Below are positions 46,462 through 56,818 of a DNA stretch of 64,000 nt, one piece after another. The notes under the pieces are model-generated. The model ran no database searches, was not told where the DNA came from, and saw nothing but the letters and a program-made list of their open reading frames with translations. The position numbers and the translations under genes are program-made. Each line of letters begins with the position of its first letter. Position 1 is the stretch's first letter. Source of the stretch: Clostridia bacterium UC5.1-2E3 (GTDB lineage: Bacteria; Bacillota; Clostridia; Lachnospirales; Lachnospiraceae); contig BBZO01000016.1 in NCBI GenBank assembly GCA_001304875.1, forward strand, positions 1-64,000, written 5' to 3'.

Positions 46462-47864
46462 ATGAGTGAAACGACAGTGAGAGAGGGCGCAGCCCGCGAG
46501 CCGGAGAACAAGATGGGCGTCATGCCGGTGAACCGCCTGCTGATTTCCATGTCTGTTCCCATGGTTGTCGCCATGCTGGTGCAGGCGCTCTACAACGTGG
46601 TGGACAGCATGTTTGTGGCCCGCTTAAACGAGAACGCCCTGACGGCGGTTTCCCTGGCCTTCCCGGCGCAGAACCTGATGATTGCGGTGGCCACGGAACG
46701 GGAGTCGGCGTCAACGCCATCCTTTCCAGAAGCCTGGGCGAGAAGAACTTCAAGAAAGCCAACCGTGTGGCCAACCATGGCGTGTTCCTGGCGCTGATGA
46801 GCTACATCGTGTTCGCGGTTCTGGGACTTCTGCTTTCCCGCCGCTTTTTCTTAATGCAGACGGACATCGAGGAGATCGTCAACTACGGCGCGGATTACCT
46901 GTTTATCTGTACAGTATTTTCCTTCGGTATTTTCGGGCAGATCGCGTTTGAGCGCCTCCTGCAGTCCACGGGAAAGACCTTATTTACCATGTTTACCCAG
47001 GGAACGGGAGCTATTATCAATATTATCATGGATCCGATTCTTATTTTCGGACTGTGCGGCTTCCCGAAGATGGGAGTGGCCGGTGCGGCGGCGGCCACGG
47101 TGCTGGGGCAGATTGTCGCCATGTTTATGGCCATTTTCTTCAATCTGAAATGGAACAAGGAGATCCGCCTTTCCGTGAAGCGGTTCTACGTGTCCGGAAA
47201 GATCATCCGCCAGATTTACGCGGTGGGCGTTCCCTCCATATGTATGGCGGCCATCGGCTCCGTCATGACCTTCGGGATGAACAAGATTCTGATTGCCTTT
47301 ACCTCCACGGCGACGGCGGTATTCGGCGTGTACTTTAAGCTCCAAAGCTTTATTTTCATGCCGGTGTTCGGTTTAAACAACGGCATGGTGCCCATCATCG
47401 CCTACAACTACGGCGCGGGTAAGCCGGACCGTCTGCTTAAGACGTTAAAGCTGAGCATTTTTTATGCGGTGAGCATTATGCTTCTGGGCCTTCTGATTTT
47501 CCAGGTATGCACGAGACAGCTTCTTATGATATTCAACGCTTCCGACCACATGCTGTCCATCGGCGTCCCGGCCCTGCGCATTATCAGCTTAAGCTTTATT
47601 TTTGCAGGCTTTTGTATCATCTGTTCCTCCATGTTCCAGGCGCTGGCCCACGGATTCTTAAGCCTTTCCATCTCCGTGGTCCGTCAGCTGGTGGTGCTGC
47701 TGCCGGTGGCGTTCCTGCTTTCCAGAACCGGAAACCTGGAGCTGGTGTGGTGGGCATTCCCGCTGGCCGAGCTGTTCTCCACGACGCTGACCGTGATATT
47801 CCTCCGCCATGTGTACCGGAAGGAAATCAAGGGTCTGACCGGCAGACTGCAGGAGGACGAATAG
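46462..47864 (+). CDS. MATE-family efflux transporter (one frameshift)
   Basis: About 467 residues from ATG 46462 (GAGGTGA upstream). MPVNRLLISMSVPMVVAMLV, QALYNVVDSMFVARLNENAL; after one missing G at about 46693 (ACGGAACGGG for ACGGGAACGGG) the conserved GTGVGVNAILSRSLG follows. The second half has VPSICMAAIGSVMTFGMNKI, QSFIFMPVFGLNNGMVPIIA and YNYGAGKPDR. Substrate unknown. The attenuator-like leader suggests expression induced by a translation- or ligand-related signal. Confidence 0.88.
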
Positions 47865-47900
47865 GCAGATTCATAAAAATAAAGCCCGGACGGGCACAAC

Positions 47901-47949
47901 GAAAAGGAGCTTCGCGAAAACCAACCGGTTTTGCGAAGCTCCTTTTCAC
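47901..47949 (+). terminator. Strong terminator after the MATE gene
   Basis: GAAAAGGAGCTTCGC pairs with GCGAAGCTCCTTTTC (47901-47915 and 47933-47947). Bases 47950-48113 hold no gene; AGCAAGT / ACTTGCT near 48007-48030 is a further small hairpin. Confidence 0.85.
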
Positions 47950-48113
47950 GTAAATTGAGAATGAGGGTATAAAAGGGGTAAGTTTTAATGAGGGGGTGTC
48001 ATTAAAAGCAAGTGTTATTTACTTGCTGACTATATACTACAACATAATTCTTATAAATCAATGTGTTTTGTATAAAAAAACTATAAATTATTTGGAAAAA
48101 ATTTGGACCAGCA

Positions 48114-49590
48114 TCAGTGGTAGAGCTTTTTGTGCTCGTACACCGGTTCGCAGGTCAGATTGATTCCCAGTTTGGAGAAGACCTTGATGTCCACGTCGGA
48201 GAGCATCACCGAGGTGTGTACCTGGCAGCCCTTGAGCTTTGAGAGGTTTTCCAGGGCCAGCTGGGCGTTTTTGTCCATGGCCGCGCTCACGGAGAGGGCG
48301 ATGAGAACCTCGTCCGTGTGGAGTCTGGGGTTCTTGCTTCCCAGATAGTCCACCTTTAATTTCTGGATGGGCTCGATGGCGTAGGGCGCGATCAGGTGCA
48401 CGTCGTGGGGAATGCCGGCTAAGAGCTTCACCGCGTTTAAAATCAGCGCGGCGGATGCGCCTAAAAGGTTGCTGGTCTTTCCCGTGACAATGCGTCCGTC
48501 GTTCAGCTCCATGGCTGCGGCGGGGGAGTGCAGGGCGGCGGCCCGCTCGTTGGCGGCGGGCACGGTGCGGCGCATCTCCTTGGTGAGCTTGGCCTGCTTC
48601 ATCAGAAGCTCGATCTTGTAGACCTCCTCCTCATTTCCCTCCTCGCGGACGAGACGGGCGAGGGCCTGGTAGTAACGGCGGATGATCTCCTGCTTGGACG
48701 CCTCGCAGCAGACCTCGTCGTCGATGATGCAGTTGCCGGCCATGTTGACGCCCATGTCGGTGGGGGATTTGTAGGGATTTTCCCCGTAAATGCCCTCGAA
48801 AATGGCGCTTAAGACCGGGAAAATCTCGATGTCCCGGTTGTAGTTGACCGTGGTCTCGCCGTAGGCTCCAGGTGGAAGGGGTCGATCATGTTCACGTCGT
48901 TTAAATCGGCGGTGGCGGCCTCGTAGGCCAGGTTCACCGGGTGCTTGAGCGGGATGTTCCAGATGGGGAAGGTCTCAAACTTGGCGTAGCCGGCCTTGAT
49001 GCCCCGCTTGTTCTCGTGGTAGAGCTGGGAGAGGCAGGTGGCCATCTTGCCGCTGCCGGGGCCGGGGGCCGTGACGATGACGAGCGGCTTCGTGGTCTCG
49101 ATGTAGTCGTTCTTTCCGTAGCCGTCGTCGCTGACGATCAGATCCACATTGCTGGGGTAGCCGTCGATGGTGTAGTGCCTGTATACGCGGATACCATGTG
49201 CTCCAGCTTGGACTTGAAGACATCGGCGCTGGCCTGGCCGGAATACTGGGTGATGACCACGCTCCCCACGTAGAGGCCGGTTGCGGTGTACGCCTCGATG
49301 AGACGGAGCACGTCCACATCGTAGGTGATGCCTAAATCGTGGCGCATTTTGTTTTTCTCGATGTCGCTGGCGCTGATGACGATGATGAGCTCCGCCTGGT
49401 CGGCGAGCTGCAAAAGCATCTGGAGCTTGCTGTCGGGGGCGAAGCCGGGCAGCACGCGGGAGGCGTGGAAATCGTCGAATAACTTTCCGCCAAATTCCAG
49501 GTACAGCTTGTCACCGAACTGGCTGATGCGCTCTCTGATATGCTGGGACTGCGTAAACAGATACTTTTCGTTGTCAAAACCTATCTTCAT
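48114..49590 (-). CDS. DUF1846 family protein (two frameshifts)
   Basis: About 492 residues. Starts [40 protein letters not shown]; then [20 protein letters not shown] with [15 protein letters not shown], a P-loop-like loop. Later [40 protein letters not shown] and [20 protein letters not shown]. Breaks near 49185 and near 48865. The family is conserved in Firmicutes; a structure is known but the reaction is not established. Confidence 0.85.
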
Positions 49591-49701
49591 GTGTGTATTC
49601 CTCTTCTCGTCAGATTTTTTCTAATGGTACCATTATCCTACAAAATTTCCATTTTGAGTAGTAGTTTTTTAAAAAAGTAAAATTTTAGTTTTTGAGGGGA
49701 A

Positions 49702-50645
49702 CTACTGCTTCATCAGCTGCCAGACGGCCTCCTTTACCATATCGCAGAAAGCCCGGACATAAAAAGGCTGGTTGATGTTCTTATGCCAGATCAGTTCGAC
49801 CCGGAGCGGGTAGTTAAAATTTTTCACCGGGAAAATGTGGATTTTACGGGAAGGTTCACATTTTTCATTGTGCTCTCTGACCCGCAGGGACAGCATTCTG
49901 GGAATCAGAGCGGCGCAGAGACCGGTGGAGCACAGGAGAATGTGGGTGTCACAGTCACTGATATGGTAGGGCGTCCGCTCCAGGCTGATTCCGTGGTCCA
50001 GAAGATGCTGGCGGATGATAATGTTCACGGCTCCGGTTTCATAGTAGAGGGAAAACGGGACCTGGGAAAATTCCGAAAGGTCCACGCCATCGTAAAATTC
50101 GGGAAGCCGGCGGCTCCCGAAATGCTGCTGGAACAGACTGTCGCTGATAATGAGCTGCATGCTGTCCGTGGCCACAGGCATTGTGGAGAAAGACGGATTG
50201 CGGGAGGCGTTGACGCCTAAAATAAGATCGACGGAGCCGTCCATCAAAGCCTGCTCCAGGACAACGGTATCGTTGATATAGAAGGAGACCTCCACATTAG
50301 GAAAATGCTCATAGTATTTTTTCAGGGCCAGAGGGAGTATAACCTGGGCCCGGGAGGTGCTGAGTCCCACGGTAAAGGAGCCCTTTGTGCCGTCTGAGAT
50401 CTCCTTCAGTGTGTGCTCCATGTTATTTTCCAAAACCTGGACACTTCGGAGAAACTGATACATGACTTCCCCGGCTTCGGTCAGGGAGAGAGCCGGTTTC
50501 CGGTTAAAGAGGCTACGCCGTACTCCTCCTCCATACGGCGGATATGGTCACTGACACACTGCTGGGTCACAAAAGAACGTTTGGCGGCCTTCCCGATGCT
50601 GAGTTCCTCCGCCACGGTCATGAATATTTTGAAGCTCTGTCTCAC
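49702..50645 (-). CDS. LysR-type regulator of the DUF6282/TRAP unit (one frameshift)
   Basis: About 314 residues from GTG 50645 with GGAGG upstream. Helix-turn-helix: RQSFKIFMTVAEELSIGKAA, RSFVTQQCVSDHIRRMEEEY, a break near 50508, then LSLTEAGEVMYQFLRSV. Effector domain: GSFTVGLSTSRAQVILPLAL, VDLILGVNASRNPSFST, AALIPRMLSLRVREH. Divergent from the uptake genes, which it probably controls in response to the transported acid. Confidence 0.85.
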
Positions 50646-50685
50646 ATTATTTCCTCCCTGTATTCATTTCCTGGATATTATAACC

Positions 50686-50705
50686 TTGAAAATGACAAAA
50701 TTCAA
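50686..50705. promoter_or_regulatory. Candidate LysR operator
   Basis: TTGAA-N10-TTCAA palindrome in the divergent intergenic region, about 40 bases upstream of the LysR start; it has the usual T-N11-A shape. Confidence 0.45.
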
Positions 50706-50953
50706 CAAGAAAAAACTTGAAATAAAAAGGTAGACATGCTGAAAAAACTGAATACTTGAAGCGGGAACAAGAAAAATATAGAGCACTGACAAGGAAAAGT
50801 TTGGGACAGAGAAAAGAGCAGATGAGCCGCAAATTCAAAAACACAAGTTTTTCAGAATATATGGAAAAATCTACTTGTTTTTCTTTGTGGATTCTCTGTG
50901 CTACCATTGTCTTACAAAGGAAAGAGGACAAGGAGGGGAAAGACAGAGAGTTT

Positions 50954-51813
50954 ATGGAGAGAGAGCAGGAAATGGCGAGAGAGCTGCTGAAGGGGGCTTA
51001 CGATCTTCACGTTCACAGTGCTCCGTCCCATGTTAAGCGGGCGCTAAATGATTATGAGCTGATGGAACAGGCGCAGGCGGCAGGGATGGCTGGGGTCATG
51101 ATCAAAAATCACTATGAGTGTACGGCCGGAAGGGCGCAGGCCCTGAACCAGGCCGGCCTTTTTCAGACCAGGGCGTATGGCGGACTGGTGTTAAACTGGC
51201 CGACGGGGGGACTGAACCCCTATGCGGTGGAGAGCGCCATGCGGCTGGGAGGCCGGTTTATCTGGCTTCCCACCAGAGACGCCGGGCACTGTCTGACTTT
51301 CGGAAATATGCCGGGGGATTTTTTGACAGGCCAGGGATCCAGGTGATAGACGAACAGGGGAAGCTGAGAAAAGAGATTTACGAGATCTTTCAGATTGTAC
51401 GCTCCTACGGAGGTGTGCTGGCGACAGGACATGTGAGCCTGGAGGAGGCCGTGCTGGTGTGCCGGAAGGCGAGGGAGTATGGGGTAACCACTGTCCTCAC
51501 CCATCCGGAGTGGAGAAGGACCAGAGTCCCCCGTGAGGTTCAGCGGGAACTGGCAGAGACAGGGGTGCGGATTGAGAAAAACTACGCCAATGTGGAGGAC
51601 GGGGACTGCAGCCTGGAGGAGATGGCCGAAACCATACGGCTGGTTGGCCCTGGAAATGTGTTTCTCTCCACGGACCGGGGACAGGCGGGAAAGGAGCTTC
51701 CCGTTCTGTGCATGAGAAAATTTCTGGAGGGGCTCTTGAAGCTGGGATTTTCCGCGGAAGATCTGAGGAATATGGTGCAGAGGGTGCCCGGAGAGCTGGT
51801 GGGAGAAGGATAA
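50954..51813 (+). CDS. DUF6282 family protein, metal-dependent hydrolase (amidohydrolase/PHP-like), frameshifted
   Basis: About 286 residues. YDLHVHSAPSHVKRALNDYE has the H-x-H metal pair of the amidohydrolase superfamily. AGVMIKNHYECTAGRA carries a lysine/histidine pair; GGVLATGHVSLEEAVLVCRK and GVTTVLTHPEWRRTRVP carry further histidines; IEKNYANVEDGD and NVFLSTDRGQAG carry the final aspartate. One base is missing near 51335. Start taken at ATG 50954, where the domain begins. With the TRAP genes it may hydrolyse the imported organic acid or amide. Confidence 0.75.
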
Positions 51814-51869
51814 GTATGTGTTTTTAAGAGACAGCGGAGCGACCGCGCAGACAGAAAGGAGTAAGGAAA

Positions 51870-52873
51870 ATGAAAAAGAGGGCCTGTATGGCCGCCGTAC
51901 TGGCGGCAGCAGGGATTCTGACGGCCTGTTCGGGAGGTCAGAAGGAGAGCGGAGAAAAAGTGTTTCAGATTGGTTTTACCACCGCGGCGGTGGAAAATGA
52001 CCCTATTACATTTTTGCAAAGAATTTTCCGACCTGGTGTCGGAAAAAGCGGGGGGAGCCTTAGGATTGACGTGATGGGCGGCGGTCAGCTGGGACAGGAG
52101 GGGGAAATGTTTACCGGGATGCAGATCGGCACCACGGATATGGCCGTCATGACCAACGCTTATGCCAGCGGCTATGTGCCGGCAGCCGGACTGTTTGACC
52201 TTCCGTTTGTTTTTAAGGACAATGAGACGGCGGCGGCGATTCTGGACGGGGAGATCGGACAGTCGGTGCTAAAAGAATTTGACCGGTACGGGGTGAAGGC
52301 CTGGCCTGGGGAGAGGGAGGCTTCCGCCACCTGGTAACCAAGGAGAAGGAAGTACGGGTTCCGCAGGATTTTAAGGGCCTGAAAATACGGTGCATGGAGA
52401 CAGAGAGCTACATTGCCACCTATGGGGCCCTGGGAACCAACGCGGTGCCGATGGCCTGGTCGGAGACCATTACCGGCCTTCAGCAGGGAACCATTGACGG
52501 GCTGGACATCCCCATCAGCGTGACTTACACCAACGGATTTCCGGATATTGCAAAGTATCTGAATATGACGGGACATTTCTACTCGCCTCTCATCATATGT
52601 GTGTCCGGGGAGCTCTATGATGAGCTGTCCCCAGAGGAGCAGACGCTTCTCAGGGAGGCTGCAGTGGAAGCGGGAAAGCTGAGCAGAAAGAATAATGCTG
52701 AGCTGGAAACGGTGATGCTGGAGGAAATGGAAGCGGATGGGATGACTGTGGTGCGGGATGTGGATACAGCGGCATTCCAGGAGGTTCTGGGATCTTTTTA
52801 TGCGGAAAGAGCAGAGACCATCGGAGGAACCTACGTGGAGGATCTTCTGAAGGCTCTGGAGGAAATGGAATGA
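51870..52873 (+). CDS. dctP: TRAP transporter solute-binding lipoprotein DctP (frameshifted)
   Basis: About 334 residues. Lipobox LTACS. Binding-protein core: FQIGFTTAAVENDPITF, VMGGGQLGQEGEMFTGMQIG, TDMAVMTNAYASGYVPAAGL, FDLPFVFKDNETAAAILDGE; after a break near 52315, LVTKEKEVRVPQDFKGLKIR, AMAWSETI-type region VPMAWSETITGLQQGTIDGL. A second irregularity near 52020 (DLVSEKAGG expected). The arginine in LKIRCME is the residue that usually grips a carboxylate. First gene of the DctPQM set. Confidence 0.88.
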
Positions 52874-52901
52874 TTGGGGAGAGGAGGAACAGTAGGCTGA
52901 T

Positions 52902-53387
52902 ATGTTGGAGAGAGTAAAGAAAGCGGTGGAAAGGCTTCTGCATTTTATGGTTTCAGCGGCTTTTCTGGTTTTGATATTTGCCTGTGTGCTTCAGGTGTTT
53001 ACGAGGTTTGTGCTTAACAATTCCCTGTCCTGGACAGAAGAGCTGGCCCGGTACGCTTTTATCTGGGCGAATTTCCTGGGGGCGGCCATCTGTACCCAGA
53101 AGGAGACCCACGCCACGGTGACGGCCGTGACGGATCTGCTTCCCAGGCGGGCCGGGGCCGCGACGAAAATTCTGGCCAATGTAGTGATTATCCTGGTTGC
53201 GTTGGTATTGATCGGGTACGGGTTTAAGGTGGCTTCGGCGGTAAGGCTGCAGCTGAGCCCGGCCCTGCGGATCAGCATGGCGCTCGTGTATGGAGCGGCG
53301 CCTGTGTGCGGCGTGTTTGTGCTGTTTTATGCTGCCTTAAATCTGGCGGCGCAGGTGAAACGTTTTAGGGGGGAGGAGACAGTCTGA
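52902..53387 (+). CDS. dctQ: TRAP transporter small membrane subunit DctQ
   Basis: 161 residues, four helices: FMVSAAFLVLIFACVLQVFT, RYAFIWANFLGAAICTQKE (conserved W-x-F/Y region), TKILANVVIILVALVLIGYG and ALVYGAAPVCGVFVLFYAAL. The motif FTRFVLNNSLSWTEELARY is diagnostic. Ends one base into dctM (stop/start overlap), so the two are translationally coupled. Confidence 0.92.
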   Translation: MLERVKKAVERLLHFMVSAAFLVLIFACVLQVFTRFVLNNSLSWTEELARYAFIWANFLGAAICTQKETHATVTAVTDLLPRRAGAATKILANVVIILVALVLIGYGFKVASAVRLQLSPALRISMALVYGAAPVCGVFVLFYAALNLAAQVKRFRGEETV

Positions 53388-54676
53388 TGGTAGGTATTAT
53401 GTTTATAATTATGCTGGCGCTTATTTTTGTCGGGGTTCCGGTGGCGTTTTCTATCCTGGGCTCGGGAATCTGGTTTCTCCTGGCAACGGATATGAAGCCG
53501 CTGGCCCTGGTGTGCCAGAGAGCTGTGACGGGGCTCGACTCCTTTCCGCTGCTGGCGGTTCCGCTCTTTGTATTTGTGGGAGATCTGATGGACCGGGGAG
53601 GCATTTCCCGGCGGATGATCCGGTGGGCGGAGAGCTTTCTGGGGTGGATGCCGGGCGGCCTGGGCGTGGTCACGATTGTGTCATGCGCCGTCTTTGCGGC
53701 TCTGACTGGCTCCGGGCCCGCCACGGTGGCAGCCATCGGGAGCATCATGATTCCTTCGCTGGTAAAGAATGGGTATCCCATGAAAACGGCGGCGGGCATG
53801 GCGGCGGCCGGAGGGGCGCTGGGACCGATTATCCCGCCCAGCATTCCCATGATTATTTACGGCGTTACCATGGGCGTCTCCATCCCGCAGATGTTTGTGG
53901 CCGGGATTGTGCCGGGCCTTCTGCTGGCGGCGCTGCTGATTCTTGTGAACCTGGTGATCGCGGTGAAGAATCCTGAGATTCTGCGCCATCGGGGAACTTC
54001 CTTTTCCATAAAAGAGGTGCTTAAAAATACCTGGTCCGCCCTGGGGGCCCTGCTTTTGCCGGTCATTATCCTGGGCGGCATCTACAGCGGCGTGTTCACT
54101 CCCACTGAGTCGGCGGCAGTCGGCGTGGTTTACGCCCTGTTTGTAGGCATTTTTGTTTACCGTGAGATCAAGCTGTCGGACCTTCCGAAGGCACTGGTGA
54201 AGTCCATGGAGACGGCAGCCATGGTTGACATTATTATTGCGGCCGCCAACCTGCTGTCCTGGATCATGTCTGTGACCCAGGTGTCAACGGTTATCATTGA
54301 GGCGCTGTCCGCATTTATTCTTAATAAATATGTGTATCTGCTGGTGTTAATGCTTCTTCTCTTTGTGGTGGGAGCGCTGATGGATACGGTGGCAGCGATC
54401 ATTATTATTGCGCCGGTCATTGTGCCCATGGGAATCCAGCTGGGGCTTGATCCCCTTCATCTGGGAATGATCTTTGTCATAAACCTGGTTATCGGCTATG
54501 TGACGCCGCCCTTTGGCTATAACCTGTTTACTGCCTGTTCGGTTACGGGGCTTAAATTTAATCAGGTGGTAAAGGGTGTGCTGCCTTTCCTGTTGATTGA
54601 GATGGCGGCGGTTATGCTGTTTGCCTATGTGCCGTCCCTTACTACCTGGCTTCCGGACCTGCTGGCGGGAAGCTGA
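53387..54676 (+). CDS. dctM: TRAP transporter large permease DctM
   Basis: 429 residues, about 12 helices, frame intact. FIIMLALIFVGVPVAFSILG, SFPLLAVPLFVFVGDLMDRG, GGLGVVTIVSCAVFAALTGS (conserved SG), AAGGALGPIIPPSIPMIIYG (IPPS motif), GVFTPTESAAVGVVYALFVG and GYVTPPFGYNLFTACSVTGL. Sodium-coupled uptake of a small acid delivered by DctP. Confidence 0.95.
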   Translation: MVGIMFIIMLALIFVGVPVAFSILGSGIWFLLATDMKPLALVCQRAVTGLDSFPLLAVPLFVFVGDLMDRGGISRRMIRWAESFLGWMPGGLGVVTIVSCAVFAALTGSGPATVAAIGSIMIPSLVKNGYPMKTAAGMAAAGGALGPIIPPSIPMIIYGVTMGVSIPQMFVAGIVPGLLLAALLILVNLVIAVKNPEILRHRGTSFSIKEVLKNTWSALGALLLPVIILGGIYSGVFTPTESAAVGVVYALFVGIFVYREIKLSDLPKALVKSMETAAMVDIIIAAANLLSWIMSVTQVSTVIIEALSAFILNKYVYLLVLMLLLFVVGALMDTVAAIIIIAPVIVPMGIQLGLDPLHLGMIFVINLVIGYVTPPFGYNLFTACSVTGLKFNQVVKGVLPFLLIEMAAVMLFAYVPSLTTWLPDLLAGS

Positions 54677-54681
54677 TAGAC

Positions 54682-54727
54682 GCGGGGCGCGGTTAGCCTT
54701 TTACGGCTTTCCGCGCCCCGCTCTATT
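54682..54727 (+). terminator. Terminator of the TRAP operon
   Basis: GCGGGGCGCGG...AGCC-TTTTAC-GGCT...CCGCGCCCCGC followed by TCTATTTATT. Confidence 0.8.
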
Positions 54728-54969
54728 TATTCCTTTTTTAATTCTTCTATCATCAATCTTTCGATTCTGACTACGTCCGGCTGCGTTGGTGTAAAACGGA
54801 CACCTCTTTGCCACAAAGTCAAGTGATGAATTCAAAAAGAACAAAACACCTTCTTTATCCGAAGAAGGGATGTGTCGAACCATTCAAAAGTCACTTACAG
54901 CGAAAGAACATTCAAAATTGACCTTTATCCTGACAGTAGATTGTCCTGTCTATCCATCATTCACGGCAA
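54728..54969. other. Intergenic stretch without a recognised gene
   Basis: About 240 bases between two terminators. Short open stretches exist on both strands, but none has a ribosome site or family resemblance that I can support. Confidence 0.4.
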
Positions 54970-55032
54970 AGAAAACCGCCTGTTCCACTGACCGATTCAT
55001 TCGGCCATAGGAACAGGCGGTTTGGATTTTCT
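54970..55032. terminator. Bidirectional terminator
   Basis: AAACCGCCTGTTCC pairs with GGAACAGGCGGTTT. The loop holds an inner CCGA-TTCAT-TCGG hairpin. T-rich on both sides. About 150 bases separate it from the end of the AraC gene. Confidence 0.7.
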
Positions 55033-55177
55033 GGTTACGAACTCTTTATTTGAGGTTGTCATTTATAGAATTCCGGAAATCGTCTTTCACAACAGCAGAT
55101 ATACTTTATATCATTTTCTTCGCAAGGAACCAGTTTTCCCACATTGAATATTTGCGCTCGATCTGCTTCTATAAAAA

Positions 55178-56094
55178 TTATGGACTTATTTTTCCCCGGA
55201 GCTGGTCTCTGTATTTTTTGGGGGATATACCATGATGCTCCCGAAACTTTTCCGAAATAGCTCGCGCTGTTAAAGCCGCAGGAACTCGAAATATCTGACA
55301 TAGTTCTGTCTGTGCTCGTAAGCAGTATGGTAGCTATGGATAGTCGATATTCTGTAAGATATTCAATCGGTTTTTTCTTTAAAACAGCCTGAAAACAGCG
55401 AAAAACTTCGGTTCTGCTGACAGTGGATGCCTTTGCCATATCGTCTATGCTGATGTGCTCACCATAATGCGCATGAATAAAAGTCATAATTTTTTGTAAA
55501 CGTTTCGTCTGTGTGTTTTTTGGCATAGGTGTAAGTGGATTTTTGTTTGTATTTATTTGCTCTACCAGTAAGCGGCATATTTTACAAACGGTCTCCATAC
55601 AGTGAAGTTCATATGTTTGCTCTGTTCTGTTTATTTCATATAGCTCTTTCAGGCCGGACAAAATGGCGGCGTTGGACGGATCGCTTTGTGCAAAAACCAA
55701 ACATTCCGTCCCCGATTCCAGTATAGAGTAAATATTCTGATGATAAATGGTACGAAAAGATTCTGTATTAAAAAATTAGTCGGCAAGATGATGCCTGCCA
55801 TCACTGTATCCGGTTCGAGTCCTTTGACACTGTGAAAGCATCCGGCATTCAGGAAAATACCATCGCCTACGGAAATTTTATGTACTGACAATTGCTCGTG
55901 TTCATTATAAATCGTGTATTCTACAACGCCTTGCAAAACAAGTCCAAACTCAAATTCGTCATGCCAATGACAACCCCATTCTCTGTGCAAATAATCATCG
56001 AAATGGTCGCTGCATACAGCAAGCGCAAGAGAGTCGCTGTCATATAATATATTTTCCCGAAAATTTTCTGCAATTTGAAGCGTCTTATACTCCA
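55178..56094 (-). CDS. AraC-family regulator with N-terminal cupin (two frameshifts)
   Basis: About 305 residues. Cupin-type sensor: WGCHWHDEFEFGLVLQGVVE, VGDGIFLNAGCFHSVKGLEP. After a short T-run near 55777, YSILESGTECLVFAQSDPSN. C-terminal double helix-turn-helix: KIMTFIHAHYGEHISIDDMA, VSRTEVFRCFQAVLKKKPIE, TMSDISSSCGFNSASYFGKV. A T-run one base short near 55242 hides the true end, FREHHGISPKKYRDQLRGK, with a stop at 55178. An apparent longer reading to 55059 is an artefact. Divergent from the kinase/MATE/reductase genes. Confidence 0.85.
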
Positions 56095-56222
56095 TGGGTT
56101 ACCTCCTTCCACAAAAATGGAATGATTTTTATAAAAAAATATACTATTCTCTCTTTGGATTGCTCTATATCGGTATTATAATTATATAACGTGCAAATGT
56201 CAACAAAAGGAGGAGGTACGTT

Positions 56223-56813
56223 ATGAACAAAGTCATTACCATCAGCAGGGAATTTGGAAGCGGAGGCCGGGAGCTGGGAATGCTTATCGCCCAGCGGCTT
56301 CAGATACCGTTTTACGATAAAGAGCTGATTTCCCTTGCTGCTCAGGATAATACCCTGTCGGCTGAAGTAATTGAACAATATGAGGAACATTTGCAATTAA
56401 ATACGCTTTGGAGCGCAGGACAAAATCTGCTCCCGTTTTATCAGCAGCCCATTACGGATCAAATCTATTTTAGACAATGTGAAACGATCCGGAACTTGGC
56501 ATCAAAAGGCCCTTGTGTCATTGTAGGGCGCTGCGCTGACAAGGTGCTGGAGGAAGCGATCCATATTTTTGTATATGCGGATCTGCGGGCGAGAGTAGAG
56601 CGCAAAATGCAGCAGGGCGTTTCTGGTTCTGTGCAAGAGGTGGAGCATCAAATCAAAGAGACCGATAAAGTGCGAAGCCGCTATTATGAGCATTATACCG
56701 ATTCCAAGTGGGGAGCGATGAGAAACTACCATCTGTGCATCGACACCACATACAATTCTTTGGAAAGCTGCTCGGAAGCGGCGGCAGTTTTTGCAGAACA
56801 TTTCAGGAGGTAA
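56223..56813 (+). CDS. Cytidylate kinase-like family protein
   Basis: 196 residues. P-loop-like start KVITISREFGSGGRELGMLI, then AQRLQIPFYDKELISLAA, CVIVGRCADKVLEEA, IHIFVYADLRARVERKM and RSRYYEHYTDSKWG. This is the AAA-type cytidylate-kinase-like family, common in gut Firmicutes, whose substrate is not established. AAAGGAGGAGG precedes ATG 56223. First of an apparent operon with MATE, reductase and flavoprotein genes. Confidence 0.88.
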   Translation: MNKVITISREFGSGGRELGMLIAQRLQIPFYDKELISLAAQDNTLSAEVIEQYEEHLQLNTLWSAGQNLLPFYQQPITDQIYFRQCETIRNLASKGPCVIVGRCADKVLEEAIHIFVYADLRARVERKMQQGVSGSVQEVEHQIKETDKVRSRYYEHYTDSKWGAMRNYHLCIDTTYNSLESCSEAAAVFAEHFRR

Positions 56814-56818
56814 ATAGG

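Noticed and set aside
55059-55177. Extra C-terminal domain of the AraC protein
   Set aside because: It arises only because a T-run near 55242 is one base short; the corrected frame ends at 55178 with the normal AraC tail.
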